The notes beneath the pieces are model-generated. The model was not told the origin of the DNA. It searched no databases and saw only the letters and a list, made by a program, of their open reading frames with translations. A DNA stretch of 64,000 bases, taken from assembly GCF_004346185.1 (NCBI RefSeq), contig NZ_SMAI01000016.1:48465-112464 (forward strand), written 5' to 3'. This stretch comes from Aquabacter spiritensis (GTDB lineage Bacteria; Pseudomonadota; Alphaproteobacteria; Rhizobiales; Xanthobacteraceae). Of this stretch, positions 45,054-54,830 are shown one piece after another. Numbering within the stretch: position 1 is the stretch's first letter; each line of letters starts with the position of its first letter. The translations under genes were made by a program, and so were the position numbers.

Positions 45054-45485
45054 ATGGAAAGCGAGGCTGACGATACGGACAGCGACATCATGATCGAGCC
45101 AAAGCAGCCAATTTCCCCTGCGCACGTGCCATGGTTCGTTTCCGCGCCCGGCCAGCCCGACATCCTGATGATAGTGATGGGCATATTCCTGGTGCTCTTC
45201 ACGTTTATTTTGGGCCTACTGGTGCTGCGCTTGCACCATTTGCCAGAGCATATCGCTCACAAAGGACAAAAATTTCAGTACGAGATTGTCGCGGTCTTAT
45301 GCCTCCTTGCGATGTTCACCCACCAAAATATTCTTTGGGTCGCCGCCTTGCTGCTGGCGATGATTGACCTTCCTGATTTCAGTAGCTTGTTTGCAAGGAT
45401 AGCGCAGTCCCTTGAGCGCATCGCCCAGAGAAGGCGACCGAGGCAGCAACGGCCTTCCGAGACGGCTGACACTGAACCCCGGTGA
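45054..45485 (+). CDS. Two-helix membrane protein of metal loci
   Basis: A 143-residue protein with VPWFVSAPGQPDILMIVMGIFLVLFTFILGLLVLRLHHLPEHIAHK and a second membrane segment IVAVLCLLAMFTHQNILWVAALLLAMIDLPDF, then a basic tail (RRRPRQQR). I recall similar uncharacterised proteins beside heavy-metal efflux genes of Rhizobiales. Likely inner membrane; function unknown. Confidence 0.75.
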   Translation: MESEADDTDSDIMIEPKQPISPAHVPWFVSAPGQPDILMIVMGIFLVLFTFILGLLVLRLHHLPEHIAHKGQKFQYEIVAVLCLLAMFTHQNILWVAALLLAMIDLPDFSSLFARIAQSLERIAQRRRPRQQRPSETADTEPR

Positions 45486-45701
45486 GGCCCGCGACAATCA
45501 ACTTGCTACCAAACTGCTGTCCCGTGCGGGTGATGGGCGGCTATTGTCTCGACATGGTCACTGGCCGGGTCAAGCTGCCCGGCCCATCTGCGCTAACGAT
45601 GGCGTGCTTCCCTGCGGCTATGACCTGCCGGACTCGGGATGGTTGCCGGCACCTCCGACCAAGATTCGTGACATCCAAAGCTTGATCTATATCATTTAAT
45701 A

Positions 45702-45715
45702 GATAATATATTATC
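45702..45715. promoter_or_regulatory. 14-base palindrome upstream of hipB
   Basis: Perfect palindrome GATAATATATTATC 25 bases before the hipB ATG, within an AT-rich patch in otherwise GC-rich DNA. Probably the HipB operator overlapping the -10 region. Confidence 0.55.
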
Positions 45716-45739
45716 CCTTAATTCCGCCGGAGGAAGACA

Positions 45740-46048
45740 ATGGATATCATGTCATCCCTAAAGCTCGAGTCGCCTGGCGGTGTGCTGAGGGGCGTCGCGC
45801 GCCGAGCCCGAGACAAGCGGCTCGAGATGAACCTGACTCAGGTCGGATTGGCGGAACGGAGCGGGGTGAGCCTCGGCACCCTAAAGCTATTCGAGAGAAG
45901 CGGAGTCATTTCCCTTGCCAGCTTGATCAAGATCGCATTCGCGCTCGATTCCGAAACCGGCTTTGCGGGATTGTTCCCTGCCCGCGAACCAATCACCATC
46001 GAGGATGTGATCGAGAAGCCGAAACGAGCGAGGGGGCGTCGGACGTGA
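45740..46048 (+). CDS. hipB: HipB-like HTH antitoxin
   Basis: A 102-residue XRE-family repressor with helix-turn-helix MNLTQVGLAERSGVSLGTLKLFERSGVISLASLIKIAFAL and a basic tail. It precedes and overlaps HipA (GTGA), so it is the antitoxin and autoregulator of the operon. GGAGGAAG lies before the ATG. Confidence 0.9.
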   Translation: MDIMSSLKLESPGGVLRGVARRARDKRLEMNLTQVGLAERSGVSLGTLKLFERSGVISLASLIKIAFALDSETGFAGLFPAREPITIEDVIEKPKRARGRRT

Positions 46049-47322
46049 AGTCGACTCAATTCACTACGGTCTCCACACTGAAGGTCACACTTGAGGTGGG
46101 AGACACCCCTCGCCCCGTCGGAAGGCTTGCGTGGGGCACGGCACAACGCAGGGCATTTTTCGAGTACGATCCCGACTTCATCGTAGATCCCTTGCCAATC
46201 TCTCCATTCAACTTGCCGGTCAAGCCGGAGGTACATGCCGCGCCACGCGAACCCTTCCAAGGCCTCCATGGGGTTTTCAACGACAGTCTGCCCGATGGCT
46301 GGGGGCGCAAGCTGCTCGATAGGTCGCTCGCCAGGAGAAGCCTGGATTTCACTGCATTGACCCCGCTCGACCGTCTGGCCTTTGTAGGTTCCGGTGGCAT
46401 GGGGGCGTTATGCTATGCGCCCGAGTTCGATGGAGACGAGAAAGACCGCGGTTCCCATGACCTCGACTGGTTCGCGGAGCAATCGGAACTCGTGATGGCC
46501 GATGTCAGCACATCGGAGATCGATGTGCTACGGGGCGCCCAGGGCGGATCGGGCGGAGCGAGGCCGAAGATAAACGTCGGCATCGGTCCGGATGATTCCA
46601 TCCGACCGGATTACGGCGAGGAAATGCCTCCGGCCTACACCCGATGGATCGTGAAGTTTCGCGGAGCCGAGGATGGCAATGAAATCGGGACCGAGGAGTA
46701 CGCCTATGCCGTGATGGCGGATGCCGCGGGAATTTCCATGCCGGAGACCCGACTCATCGAAACGCTCTCCGGTGGGCGCTACTTCGCCGCTCGGCGGTTC
46801 GACAGGACCCCCCTAGGACGTGTCCACGTCCAGACGGCGAGCGCGCTGGTCAACGCCGACCACCGCTCGCCGAGCCTGGACTACATCACGCTGCACAAGA
46901 TCGTCCTGGTCCTGACGCGGGATCAACGAGAGGTCTCGGAGATGTTCAGGCGCATGACCTTCAACGTGTTCGCGAGGAATAGGGACGATCACGCCAAGAA
47001 CCACGCATTCCGGATGGATGAACAAGGTTCCTGGACCCTGACACCAGCCTATGACCTCACCTTTTCACCAGGTGCGGGAGGTGAGCACAACCTGGACATC
47101 GCGGGCGAGGGTCGGAATCCGCGCGAGCGCGACATTCTTCGTGTTGCGGAGACGATGTCTATCGAAGAGTCCGTGGCTCGAAGCATCATCGACGAGGTTC
47201 GTGAGGCCATCGATCGCTGGCCCGAGTTCGCCGACGTCGCCAAGGTGCCCAGATCAAGGGCAACGGAGATCGGCCGAGCCTTAGGCGTGCAAGGCACGCC
47301 GAAACCCCGGCGTGGCCCATGA
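46045..47322 (+). CDS. hipA: HipA-family serine/threonine kinase toxin
   Basis: A 425-residue HipA kinase. The N-subdomain shows RPVGRLAWG and LPDGWGRKLLDR, then the Gly loop GGSGGARPKINVG, the Lys-bearing RWIVKFRGAEDGNEIGTEEYA, the catalytic loop FARNRDDHAKNHAF and the metal-binding PAYDLTFS. HipA phosphorylates GltX or related synthetases and arrests growth. Start is GTG coupled to the hipB stop. It splits the copper region in two and may stabilise it. Confidence 0.92.
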   Translation: MKSTQFTTVSTLKVTLEVGDTPRPVGRLAWGTAQRRAFFEYDPDFIVDPLPISPFNLPVKPEVHAAPREPFQGLHGVFNDSLPDGWGRKLLDRSLARRSLDFTALTPLDRLAFVGSGGMGALCYAPEFDGDEKDRGSHDLDWFAEQSELVMADVSTSEIDVLRGAQGGSGGARPKINVGIGPDDSIRPDYGEEMPPAYTRWIVKFRGAEDGNEIGTEEYAYAVMADAAGISMPETRLIETLSGGRYFAARRFDRTPLGRVHVQTASALVNADHRSPSLDYITLHKIVLVLTRDQREVSEMFRRMTFNVFARNRDDHAKNHAFRMDEQGSWTLTPAYDLTFSPGAGGEHNLDIAGEGRNPRERDILRVAETMSIEESVARSIIDEVREAIDRWPEFADVAKVPRSRATEIGRALGVQGTPKPRRGP

Positions 47323-47354
47323 TGGGTCGCACCGCCTCGACGATCTTTCACGTC

Positions 47355-49739
47355 TCATTCCAGCGATGTCGTCCGCAATCTCAGGGCGTTGGCGATGACG
47401 CTGACCGAGGAGAGCGCCATGGCGAGGGCTGCGATGATGGGCGAGAGCAGCAAGCCGAAGGCGGGATAGAGCACTCCGGCTGCGATCGGCACTCCGGCCG
47501 CATTGTAGATGAAGGCGAAGAATAGGTTCTGGCGGATGTTGCCCATGGTGGCGCGGCTGAGCTGACGCGCGCGCACGATCCCCTGGAGGTCACCCTTCAG
47601 GAGCGTCACGCCCGCGCTCTCGATCGCCACATCCGTGCCCGTGCCCATGGCGATGCCCACGTCGGCGGCGGCCAACGCCGGGGCATCGTTCACGCCGTCG
47701 CCCGCCATGGCGACGATCCTGCCCTCCTTCCGCAACCTCGCGACCACCTTCGCCTTGTCTTCGGGAAGGATCTCGGCCTCGACCTCCTCGATGCCAAGCC
47801 TGCGGGCGACCGCCTGCGCGGTCGTCCTGTTGTCGCCGGTCAGCATGACGACGCGGATGCCCGCGCCGCGGAGCGCCGCGACGGCGGCTGGCGTCGTCGC
47901 CTTGATGGGGTCGGCGATGGCGACGAGACCGCCGAGGCGCCCGTCGACCGAGACGAAGATCACGGTCGCGCCTTCGCCGCGCAGCGCCTCGGCCTCCCCT
48001 GTGAGGGAAGAGAGGTCGACGCCCTCCTCGGACATGATGCGGTGGCTGCCGATGACCAGCCTGCGCCCGTCGACCTTGCCCGTCACGCCCTTGCCGACGG
48101 GGCTGTCGAAGTCCTCGGCGGTGCCGAGCGCGAGATTGCGTTCCAGCGCGGCGGCGACGATGGCGGCGGCCAGGGGATGCTCGCTCGCTCGTTCCAACGT
48201 CGCAGCGAGGCGCAGCAACTCCGCCTCGTCCATCCCTTCTGCAGCCTTCAGGGCCGTGACCTTGGGCTTGCCCTCGGTGAGGGTTCCGGTCTTGTCGACC
48301 ACCAGCGTGTCGATCCTCTCGAAGCGTTCCAGAGCCTCGGCATTCTTGATGAGGACGCCGAGACCGGCGCCCCGGCCGACGCCGACCATGATGGACATGG
48401 GCGTCGCGAGACCGAGGGCGCAGGGACAGGCGATGATCAGGACCGCAACGGCGGCGATCAGCCCATGGGCGAAGCGCGGCACGGGTCCCCAGATGCCCCA
48501 CGCGGCGAAGGCGAGGATGGCGATGGCGATCACCACCGGCACGAACCAGCCGGACACCTCGTCGGCGAGCCTCTGGATCGGCGCGCGGGAACGCTGGGCC
48601 TCCGCCACCATGTGGACGATCTGGGCCAGCATCGTGTCCCGCCCGACGCGGCCTGCCCGCATGACGAAACCGCCGGTCTGGTTGAGCGTGCCGCCGATGA
48701 GCTTTGCCCCGGCCTCCTTGGTGACCGGCATGGATTCGCCGGTGATCATGGACTCGTCCACGGAGCTGCGGCCCTCGACCAGGTCCCCGTCCACGGGGAC
48801 CTTCTCCCCGGGACGAACCCGGAGGCGGTCGCCGACGGCGACCACGTCCAGCGAGACGTCCTCGTCGGAGCCGTCGTCCCGCACGCGGCGAGCGGTCTTG
48901 GGAGCGAGGTCGAGCAGGGCGCGGATGGCGCCGCCCGTCTGCTCTCGGGCACGCAGCTCCAGGACCTGGCCGAGCAGCACCAGGACGGTGATGACGGCGG
49001 CCGCCTCGAAGTAGATGGCGACGGATCCGTCGGCGGCGCGGAACGTATCCGGGAAGGCCTGAGGCACGGCGGTCGCCACCACGCTGTAGATCCAGGCCAC
49101 CCCCGTTCCCATGGCGATCAGCGTGAACATGTTGAGATGGCGCGTTACGAGGGAGCGCCCAGCCCGAACGAAGAACGGCCAGCCTGCCCACAGCACCACC
49201 GGGGTCGCCAGCACAAGCTGGATCCAGTTAGCGGCCTTGGCGCCGAGCAGCATGTGGAGGTTGGTGAGGTGCCCGCCCATCTCCAGCGCGAGGACCGGCA
49301 CGGTGAGGACGAGGCCGATCCAGAACCGTCTCGTCATGTCCACGAGTTCGGCGCTCGGACCGGTCTCCTGTGTCGCCACCTCGGGCTCCAGCGCCATGCC
49401 GCAGATCGGGCAGTTGCCGGGACCGATCTGCCGGATCTGCGGATGCATGGGACAGGTGTAGATCACACCCTCGGGCTTGTTCCCGTCCGCCTTGGGAGCG
49501 GGCCCCTCGGCGACGTAGGCCGAAGGGTTCGCCTCGAACTTCGCCTGGCAGCCCGCCGAGCAGAAGTAATGGGTCGTCCCGTGGTGAGTAGCGCGGTGGG
49601 TGGCGGTCGCCGGATCCACCTCCATACCGCAGACCGGATCCTTCACGAGAGAGGCATGCGACCCGTCCGTGCCTGCGTGGGAATGCGTGCCATGGTCGTG
49701 GTGGTGGGCATGGCCCGAATGGGCGTGCGGTTCAGTCAT
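47355..49739 (-). CDS. copA: Copper-type P1B ATPase
   Basis: A 794-residue heavy-metal P-type ATPase. A His-rich start ([17 protein letters not shown]) leads to a YHS domain ([20 protein letters not shown]) and a metal-binding [24 protein letters not shown] instead of CXXC HMA domains. The core has TGE phosphatase loop, CPC in [13 protein letters not shown], phosphorylated Asp in [13 protein letters not shown] in [10 protein letters not shown] and [10 protein letters not shown]. It exports Cu+ from the cytosol. It follows the methyltransferase-like gene with an 8-base overlap. Confidence 0.95.
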   Translation of the reverse strand: MTEPHAHSGHAHHHDHGTHSHAGTDGSHASLVKDPVCGMEVDPATATHRATHHGTTHYFCSAGCQAKFEANPSAYVAEGPAPKADGNKPEGVIYTCPMHPQIRQIGPGNCPICGMALEPEVATQETGPSAELVDMTRRFWIGLVLTVPVLALEMGGHLTNLHMLLGAKAANWIQLVLATPVVLWAGWPFFVRAGRSLVTRHLNMFTLIAMGTGVAWIYSVVATAVPQAFPDTFRAADGSVAIYFEAAAVITVLVLLGQVLELRAREQTGGAIRALLDLAPKTARRVRDDGSDEDVSLDVVAVGDRLRVRPGEKVPVDGDLVEGRSSVDESMITGESMPVTKEAGAKLIGGTLNQTGGFVMRAGRVGRDTMLAQIVHMVAEAQRSRAPIQRLADEVSGWFVPVVIAIAILAFAAWGIWGPVPRFAHGLIAAVAVLIIACPCALGLATPMSIMVGVGRGAGLGVLIKNAEALERFERIDTLVVDKTGTLTEGKPKVTALKAAEGMDEAELLRLAATLERASEHPLAAAIVAAALERNLALGTAEDFDSPVGKGVTGKVDGRRLVIGSHRIMSEEGVDLSSLTGEAEALRGEGATVIFVSVDGRLGGLVAIADPIKATTPAAVAALRGAGIRVVMLTGDNRTTAQAVARRLGIEEVEAEILPEDKAKVVARLRKEGRIVAMAGDGVNDAPALAAADVGIAMGTGTDVAIESAGVTLLKGDLQGIVRARQLSRATMGNIRQNLFFAFIYNAAGVPIAAGVLYPAFGLLLSPIIAALAMALSSVSVIANALRLRTTSLE

Positions 49740-50409
49740 GGGAGGGAGCTCCGGGATGGTGGGGCTTCGGGCCGGATGCGATGCCGATCCGAGGGATGAA
49801 CGCCGGCACGGCGCGCGCGTAGGCGTCCCATGCGGGGCCGAATTCGGCCCTGGAGGCGTTCTCCTCCCGCCGGGCGAGGCGGACGTAGACCCACACCAGG
49901 ATCGGGAACATGGCGAGGGTCACGAGGGTCGGCCACTGCATGAGGAAGCCGAACATGATGACGACGAAGGCCACGTACTGCGGATGGCGGACATGGGCGT
50001 ACGCGCCTGTGGTCGCCAGCCGATGTTCCCGCTGGGCCGCATGGAGCACGTGCCAGCTCGTGGCGAGCAGCCAGAACCCGGCGAAGATCAGGACGTCGCT
50101 GAGGATGTGGAACGGGCCGAAGTGCGGGTTCACGCGCCACCCGAACATCGTCTCGAGCAGGTGTCCCGCATCGTGCGAGAGGAAGTCCACCCCGGGGAAC
50201 TGCCGCCCGAGCCATCCCGACAGCAGGTAGATCGTCAGGGGGAAGCCGTACATCTCGGTGAACAGCGCGACGACGAAGGCGGAGAAGGCGCCGAGCGACC
50301 GCCAGTCCAAGGAGGTGCGCAGCCGGACGAAGCTTGCGGCGAACAGGATGAATACCGCGGAGTTGATGATCACCAGGCCCCAGAGGCCATAGGCGGGAGA
50401 TCCGTTCAT
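49732..50409 (-). CDS. Isoprenylcysteine methyltransferase-family membrane protein
   Basis: A 225-residue polytopic protein of the ICMT/NnrU-like superfamily: several hydrophobic segments, then the signature [33 protein letters not shown] and [29 protein letters not shown] near the C-terminus. These bacterial relatives often sit with copper ATPases; the methyl acceptor is unknown. It sits between DUF2933 (4-base overlap) and the ATPase in one operon. Confidence 0.87.
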   Translation of the reverse strand: MNGSPAYGLWGLVIINSAVFILFAASFVRLRTSLDWRSLGAFSAFVVALFTEMYGFPLTIYLLSGWLGRQFPGVDFLSHDAGHLLETMFGWRVNPHFGPFHILSDVLIFAGFWLLATSWHVLHAAQREHRLATTGAYAHVRHPQYVAFVVIMFGFLMQWPTLVTLAMFPILVWVYVRLARREENASRAEFGPAWDAYARAVPAFIPRIGIASGPKPHHPGAPSHD

Positions 50410-50705
50410 CGCGGGCCTCCCTCTGGACGGCTCGGAGGGGCTCCTGCGCCGTGGTCGTGCCGGCCGCCGTGACCGTGATGCATGAACAGGTGCATCAGGG
50501 GACATGCGAGGAGCAGCAGGAACGGCAGGTAGCCCAGGACATGGGCGCGGTGCTCGGAAAACAGCAGGAACGCCGCGATGAGGAGGAAGCCGATGGCGAC
50601 GAGGCCTCCCCTGGATCGCCAGAAGCCGCCCGACGGGCGATCGGCTGGCCGACCCCGGTCGTCGTTGGCGGCGGCGAGATGATCTGCGTCATGGTGCATG
50701 GACAT
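50406..50705 (-). CDS. DUF2933 domain small membrane protein
   Basis: A 99-residue protein with a membrane segment (GGLVAIGFLLIAAFLLFSEHRAHVLGYLPFLLLLACPLMHLFMHHGHGGRHDH) that runs into a His-rich tail; this is the DUF2933 pattern found in copper clusters. GGAG lies 9-11 bases before the chosen ATG. Coupled to the methyltransferase-like gene. Probably metal-sensing or buffering at the membrane; unproven. Confidence 0.82.
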   Translation of the reverse strand: MSMHHDADHLAAANDDRGRPADRPSGGFWRSRGGLVAIGFLLIAAFLLFSEHRAHVLGYLPFLLLLACPLMHLFMHHGHGGRHDHGAGAPPSRPEGGPR

Positions 50706-50733
50706 GGTCGGATTCTCCAAGATGGGTCGGGCC

Positions 50734-50767
50734 GGCGCCCGCGGCGGGAAGCCGCTCCGCGGGCGCC
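50734..50767 (-). terminator. Hairpin between Spy-like gene and DUF2933 gene
   Basis: Eleven-base stem GGCGCCCGCGG with a 12-base loop directly after the Spy-like stop. No T-tract. It may attenuate rather than fully separate the two halves of the minus-strand cluster. Confidence 0.45.
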
Positions 50768-50774
50768 GCCGGGT

Positions 50775-51359
50775 TCACATCAGGCCCATCGGCATGGGCA
50801 TGAGGAGCTGGTCGGCGGTGCGCTTCTGGGCGTCGTCGAGGGAGGAGTAGAGCGGGTCGAGCGCCGTCCTCACCTTGCGCAGGGCTTCGAGGCGCGCGGC
50901 GAGCATGCGTTCGTGCGCCTCGATCCGTTTCGGGAGGGTCGCGGCCGTGGCGCCTTGCCCGGACATCATCTGCTCCTGCATGGCGGACATCATTCCTGTC
51001 ATGCCCCGGGCATTGGAACGGAGCGCCTCGGCGAACGCATACCACAGCGGCTGCTGCGCGGCGGTGATGCCGAGCTCGGCCCGGAGGAAGGCGATCCGCC
51101 CCTCGATGCGGGCCGGTGCCATCATCTGGCCCATCATGCCCGTGCCACCCATCATGCCCATCATCCCGCTTCCCATTCCGCCTTGCTGCGGATCCTGGGC
51201 GGGGGGCGCAGCCGAAGGCAGCGGCATCGGGGCGGCGGATTGGGGCGCGGGCAATGGCGCGGCTGCCGGATGGTGCGCATCTTCGGCGTGGACGGACATC
51301 GACGCGATCAGGGCCGCGCCCAGGGCACCGGCCGTCATCAGATTGCGGAACGTGGTCAT
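50775..51359 (-). CDS. Spy/CpxP-like (LTXXQ) periplasmic protein
   Basis: A 194-residue exported protein: signal ending SVHAED, a Pro/Ala/Met-rich linker with GGMGSGMMGMMGGTGMMGQMM, and a helical domain with RIAFLRAELGITAAQQPLWYAFAEALRSNARGM containing an LTXXQ-type repeat (LGITAAQ). Spy-like proteins bind zinc/copper and chaperone periplasmic proteins during metal stress. Met clusters suit Cu(I). Confidence 0.82.
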   Translation of the reverse strand: MTTFRNLMTAGALGAALIASMSVHAEDAHHPAAAPLPAPQSAAPMPLPSAAPPAQDPQQGGMGSGMMGMMGGTGMMGQMMAPARIEGRIAFLRAELGITAAQQPLWYAFAEALRSNARGMTGMMSAMQEQMMSGQGATAATLPKRIEAHERMLAARLEALRKVRTALDPLYSSLDDAQKRTADQLLMPMPMGLM

Positions 51360-51375
51360 GGTGTGCTTGCTCCTG

Positions 51376-53256
51376 TCATTGCGCGGCCGAAGCCGCTCGT
51401 TCTTCGCTGAAGGCTTCCGTCATTTCCGGCGCGGGGGAGGCGCTCGCTACGGTTCCCGCTTCAGGGGGTGCCGGAGACGGGTGGACCGTGTTCAAACTCG
51501 GGAACAGGGCCGATCGTCCGTAGGTGGTGTCGAAGATCCGCTCGAAGGCGGAATCGCGCAGCCTTCGAGCGGATGCGATGGCTTCGGCGGCATCGGCGAT
51601 GAAGCCAGCCTCGCGGACCCTGAAGGGATTGTCCGGTGCCGCCGGATGACGGTGAGCGGCGATCCCGTCCGCCAGAAGATGGATGCCGCGCATCCAGGGC
51701 AGAAAGCCCTCGGACAGGAGATACCGGCTGGCGCGCATCGGGTGCAGCCATTCGAGGGCCGCGGCGGACCATGGCGTCGTGAACGCACGGACCCATGGGC
51801 TGGCGAACGTGCGGTAGAATTTCTCGTTGACTTCGGAAAGCTGGCGCACGCGCTGGAAGGCATCGTCCGCCCGCGCGAAGCGGATGTCGGAGACCTGCCG
51901 CTCCTCGAAGCGCACCTCGAAGGCATCGGCCGAGCAGTCCGGATCGCCCGTCGGATTGTCGATCCGCATCTCGTAGAGACCGGGAGGCAGGGCCTCGATC
52001 CGGGGAAGGCTTTGGAGGATCGCCCGGTGCTCGAGACGGGCGACCTTGGCGGAGACGAAGATGCCAAGGTGCCCGACGTGAGAGTTGACGAGGTAGACGA
52101 TGCGCTGGCCCGCCGCCTTCAAGTCCGGCGTATCGGCGTAGACGGCGGGTATCCAGCCAAGGGCCTGATGTGGCGGCGTGATGTTGTCGCCGTAGGAGGC
52201 GAAGATCACGACGGGGTTGCGGATGCGCCGGAGGTCGGCGTGGCACCCATCGCAGATCCGAAGCCGTCCCTGCTCCAGCCGGTCGCCCACGAACAGGTTC
52301 TCGACGATGGCGAGGATCTCCTCCCGCGAGAGGAAGAAGAACCCGTTCCACCATCGCTCGAAATCCAGGAACCGCTGGCGCTCCGTGTCCACCGCGACGT
52401 AGAGGTTCGCGTGCTTCTCCCAGACGGACTCCGGCTTGAGGCCCTCGAAGTTCTGAACCAGCCAGGCGCCGTCGAACCGGCCGTCGCCGAGATCGGCGAG
52501 CAGATGCGTAAGCCAGGTGCCACCCTCGAACCCGGCCGCGATCCGCATCGGGTTCACGCCGGGCTCGCCTGCCCAATAGGACAGAGGGGTGCCGTTGAGG
52601 ATCGTGGGGCCGGTCAGCCCGGCGCAGTCGGCGGCGAGGAGCGTCACCGCCCATCCGGCCTGGCAGTTGCCGTAGAGGATCGGTGCGCTGCCGGGATGGC
52701 GCTTCGCCACCTCTTCCACGAACCGCCGCAGCGCATGGAGCACGTCGGCAAGCGTCTGCCCGGGCATGGGCTCCGGCGTGAAGGCGACGAAATAGACCGG
52801 ATGGCCCTGGTGCAAGGCGACGCCGACTTCCGACTCCCGCTTGAAGCCGCCGATGCCGGGGCCGTGCCCGGCACGGGGATCGAGGATCACCACAGGGGGC
52901 TTGGACGGGTCGAGGCAGTCGTCCAGGCAATCGTCCCCGGCGTGGGTCACCCGAAGGAGCAGGTAGTTGACGGGCCGCTCGAACCGCCGTGCATCTGCCA
53001 GGACCTCGTGGTCGAAGTCGAGAAGCGGCGGCTTGCCTGCCCGCTCGTGCGCCAGCATGTTGTCCGCCCGCTGCCGCAGCGTGTCCCAGAACAGGACCGA
53101 TCTCTCACCCGCATCGGCGGCATAGGCGAAGAGGTCGCGGAAGACGGTACCGGGATCGGAAACCGCCGGGTTGTCCGGCCGTCCGGCATCACCGGCCGCA
53201 GTCGGCGGCATCGGGTAGGGAACGACGTCCGAACGGGGGGAGGTTTGGATGGTCAT
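51376..53256 (-). CDS. DUF3141 protein, PhaC-like alpha/beta hydrolase
   Basis: A 626-residue cytosolic protein I recognise as DUF3141, related to polyhydroxyalkanoate synthases. The triad is visible: nucleophile Cys in LYGNCQAGWAVTLLA, Asp in IFASYGDNITPP and His in NSHVGHLGIFVS. After that a helical C-terminal domain carries LSEVNEKFYRTFASPWVRAFTTPW and LLSEGFLPWMRG. Family members I recall are longer, so this copy may be shorter at the C-terminus. GGAGG lies just before ATG. Its place between two copper genes is odd and unexplained. Confidence 0.85.
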   Translation of the reverse strand: MTIQTSPRSDVVPYPMPPTAAGDAGRPDNPAVSDPGTVFRDLFAYAADAGERSVLFWDTLRQRADNMLAHERAGKPPLLDFDHEVLADARRFERPVNYLLLRVTHAGDDCLDDCLDPSKPPVVILDPRAGHGPGIGGFKRESEVGVALHQGHPVYFVAFTPEPMPGQTLADVLHALRRFVEEVAKRHPGSAPILYGNCQAGWAVTLLAADCAGLTGPTILNGTPLSYWAGEPGVNPMRIAAGFEGGTWLTHLLADLGDGRFDGAWLVQNFEGLKPESVWEKHANLYVAVDTERQRFLDFERWWNGFFFLSREEILAIVENLFVGDRLEQGRLRICDGCHADLRRIRNPVVIFASYGDNITPPHQALGWIPAVYADTPDLKAAGQRIVYLVNSHVGHLGIFVSAKVARLEHRAILQSLPRIEALPPGLYEMRIDNPTGDPDCSADAFEVRFEERQVSDIRFARADDAFQRVRQLSEVNEKFYRTFASPWVRAFTTPWSAAALEWLHPMRASRYLLSEGFLPWMRGIHLLADGIAAHRHPAAPDNPFRVREAGFIADAAEAIASARRLRDSAFERIFDTTYGRSALFPSLNTVHPSPAPPEAGTVASASPAPEMTEAFSEERAASAAQ

Positions 53257-53271
53257 GGTGTCCTCCCGCCG

Positions 53272-54741
53272 TCACGACGCGTAGTCGACGAAAGCCATCA
53301 TGCCCGCCGCCATGTGGTAGAGGTGATGGCAGTGAAGGGGCCAATGGCCCTCATTGTCCGCGTCGAAGGCGATCGTCACGGATGTCATCGGCGGCACCAG
53401 GACGGTGTCCCGCACCGCGCCGCCAACCGCCTTGCCGCCGATGCCGACCACCTGGAAGTGATGCCCGTGCAGGTGCATCGGATGGGCCATCATGGTGGCG
53501 TTGGCGAGCGTGACCTCGATGCGCTCGCCCCGACGGACGCGGAGCCCGTCGGCCCCGTCGATGCTCCAGCGATACCCTTCCATCGTCCCGGCGAGGGTGA
53601 GGGCAACGCGCCGGTCGGCCGCCGGGCTCGGAAGCGGCGCAAGCGGTCGCAGACGTCCCTCGAGGGCGAGATCGAGGACGGGTCCGTTGGTCCCGCCCTT
53701 GATGGGGACCTTGGCGATCACGGCGCCCGGAGCGGCGAGGATGAGGCCCGTGCGTTCGAGGGCGCCTTCCCGCAAGGCCAGGATCGGGTGGGCGCTTCCC
53801 GCCGGAACCTGGAGGCGGATGTCGAGCCGCTGGCCCATGGCGATCGGGAAGGCATTGCCTGTCACCGGCTGCACCTCCTGCCCGTCCACCGCGACGAGGT
53901 CGCCCGTCAGCGCCCCGGTCTGGATGGTGAAGGCGGTGGCGGTGGCGCCATTGATGATGCGCAGCCGCACCCGCCCGCCGCGTTCGATACGGACCACCTC
54001 GGGGTCGTCCAGGGTTCGGTCATTGGCGAGATAGGCGTCGTACTCGATGTCGTTGAGGTCCATGGCGGCGGCCGCCAGGCCTCCGCCAGGCATCATTCCG
54101 GCCATGCCGGAGCCCATCCCCGCATGGGTTATGCCTCCGCCCATGCCGGGCATGGACATCGCGCCATGGGCGGAGGACGTGCTCCGCTGCAGGCGCGTCA
54201 GGATCTCCTCGGCTGGCGTGAAGGAGAAGTCGTGGAGAAGGATCACGACCTCCTGCTCGTCCCGGCTTCGGTCGGCCTCTGTGCGGACGATCAGCGGCGC
54301 CGCCAGGAGGTTCTGTTCCTGGAGCGTGTGAGCATGCATCCACTGCGTGCCGCCGCGCCCGGTGAGCAGGGCGTAGCGGCGCGCGGCGCCTGCGGCCAGG
54401 AGAGAGGCCGGATTGTCCGGCACCCCGTCCTGATCCCAGGGAGGGGTGAGGCCATGCCAGTGGATGAGGGTCGGGCTGCCAATCTCGTTGGAGAGCGACA
54501 GGTCCAGGGTCCGTTCCGCATCGACCGTGAGGCCGCTGTTCGCTCCGGCCGTGAGGCCGAAGACGCGGGCGGCCTTTCCGTTGACCTCGATGGTGCGGGT
54601 GACGGCACGGAGCGCAAGGGTATCGGCGCCCGGAACGGGTATGGTTTGGGTCTGGCCGGCGCCGAGGGCCGGGAACGCCCGGCTCGCGCCAAGCGCGGCA
54701 GCCCCGACCGCGAGACGGCCGAGAAAATCACGACGTTTCAT
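53272..54741 (-). CDS. Multicopper oxidase, second subfamily
   Basis: A 489-residue Tat-exported (KRRDFLGRLAVGAAALG) three-domain multicopper oxidase distinct from the one at 42 kb. Copper ligands: HWHG, WMHAHTLQEQNLLAAPL, HPMHLHGHHF and HCHHLYHMAAGM. A Met-rich insertion (HGAMSMPGMGGGITHAGMGSGMAGMMPGGG) sits mid-protein as in CueO-like Cu(I) oxidases. Precedes DUF3141 by 15 bases on the same strand, so they are probably cotranscribed. Confidence 0.92.
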   Translation of the reverse strand: MKRRDFLGRLAVGAAALGASRAFPALGAGQTQTIPVPGADTLALRAVTRTIEVNGKAARVFGLTAGANSGLTVDAERTLDLSLSNEIGSPTLIHWHGLTPPWDQDGVPDNPASLLAAGAARRYALLTGRGGTQWMHAHTLQEQNLLAAPLIVRTEADRSRDEQEVVILLHDFSFTPAEEILTRLQRSTSSAHGAMSMPGMGGGITHAGMGSGMAGMMPGGGLAAAAMDLNDIEYDAYLANDRTLDDPEVVRIERGGRVRLRIINGATATAFTIQTGALTGDLVAVDGQEVQPVTGNAFPIAMGQRLDIRLQVPAGSAHPILALREGALERTGLILAAPGAVIAKVPIKGGTNGPVLDLALEGRLRPLAPLPSPAADRRVALTLAGTMEGYRWSIDGADGLRVRRGERIEVTLANATMMAHPMHLHGHHFQVVGIGGKAVGGAVRDTVLVPPMTSVTIAFDADNEGHWPLHCHHLYHMAAGMMAFVDYAS

Positions 54742-54830
54742 TCTGATATGCTCGTTTCCTGTCGGCGTGCGGCCGACATCAATCCAAGGGACGCCCGAGG
54801 GCAGTCCCGACAGCTATGGAAGAGGCAGCT

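Noticed and set aside
47635..49799. Long plus-strand frames opposite the copper ATPase (459 and 585 codons)
   Set aside because: The minus strand encodes a complete P1B ATPase with all motifs; the opposite frames show no domain logic.
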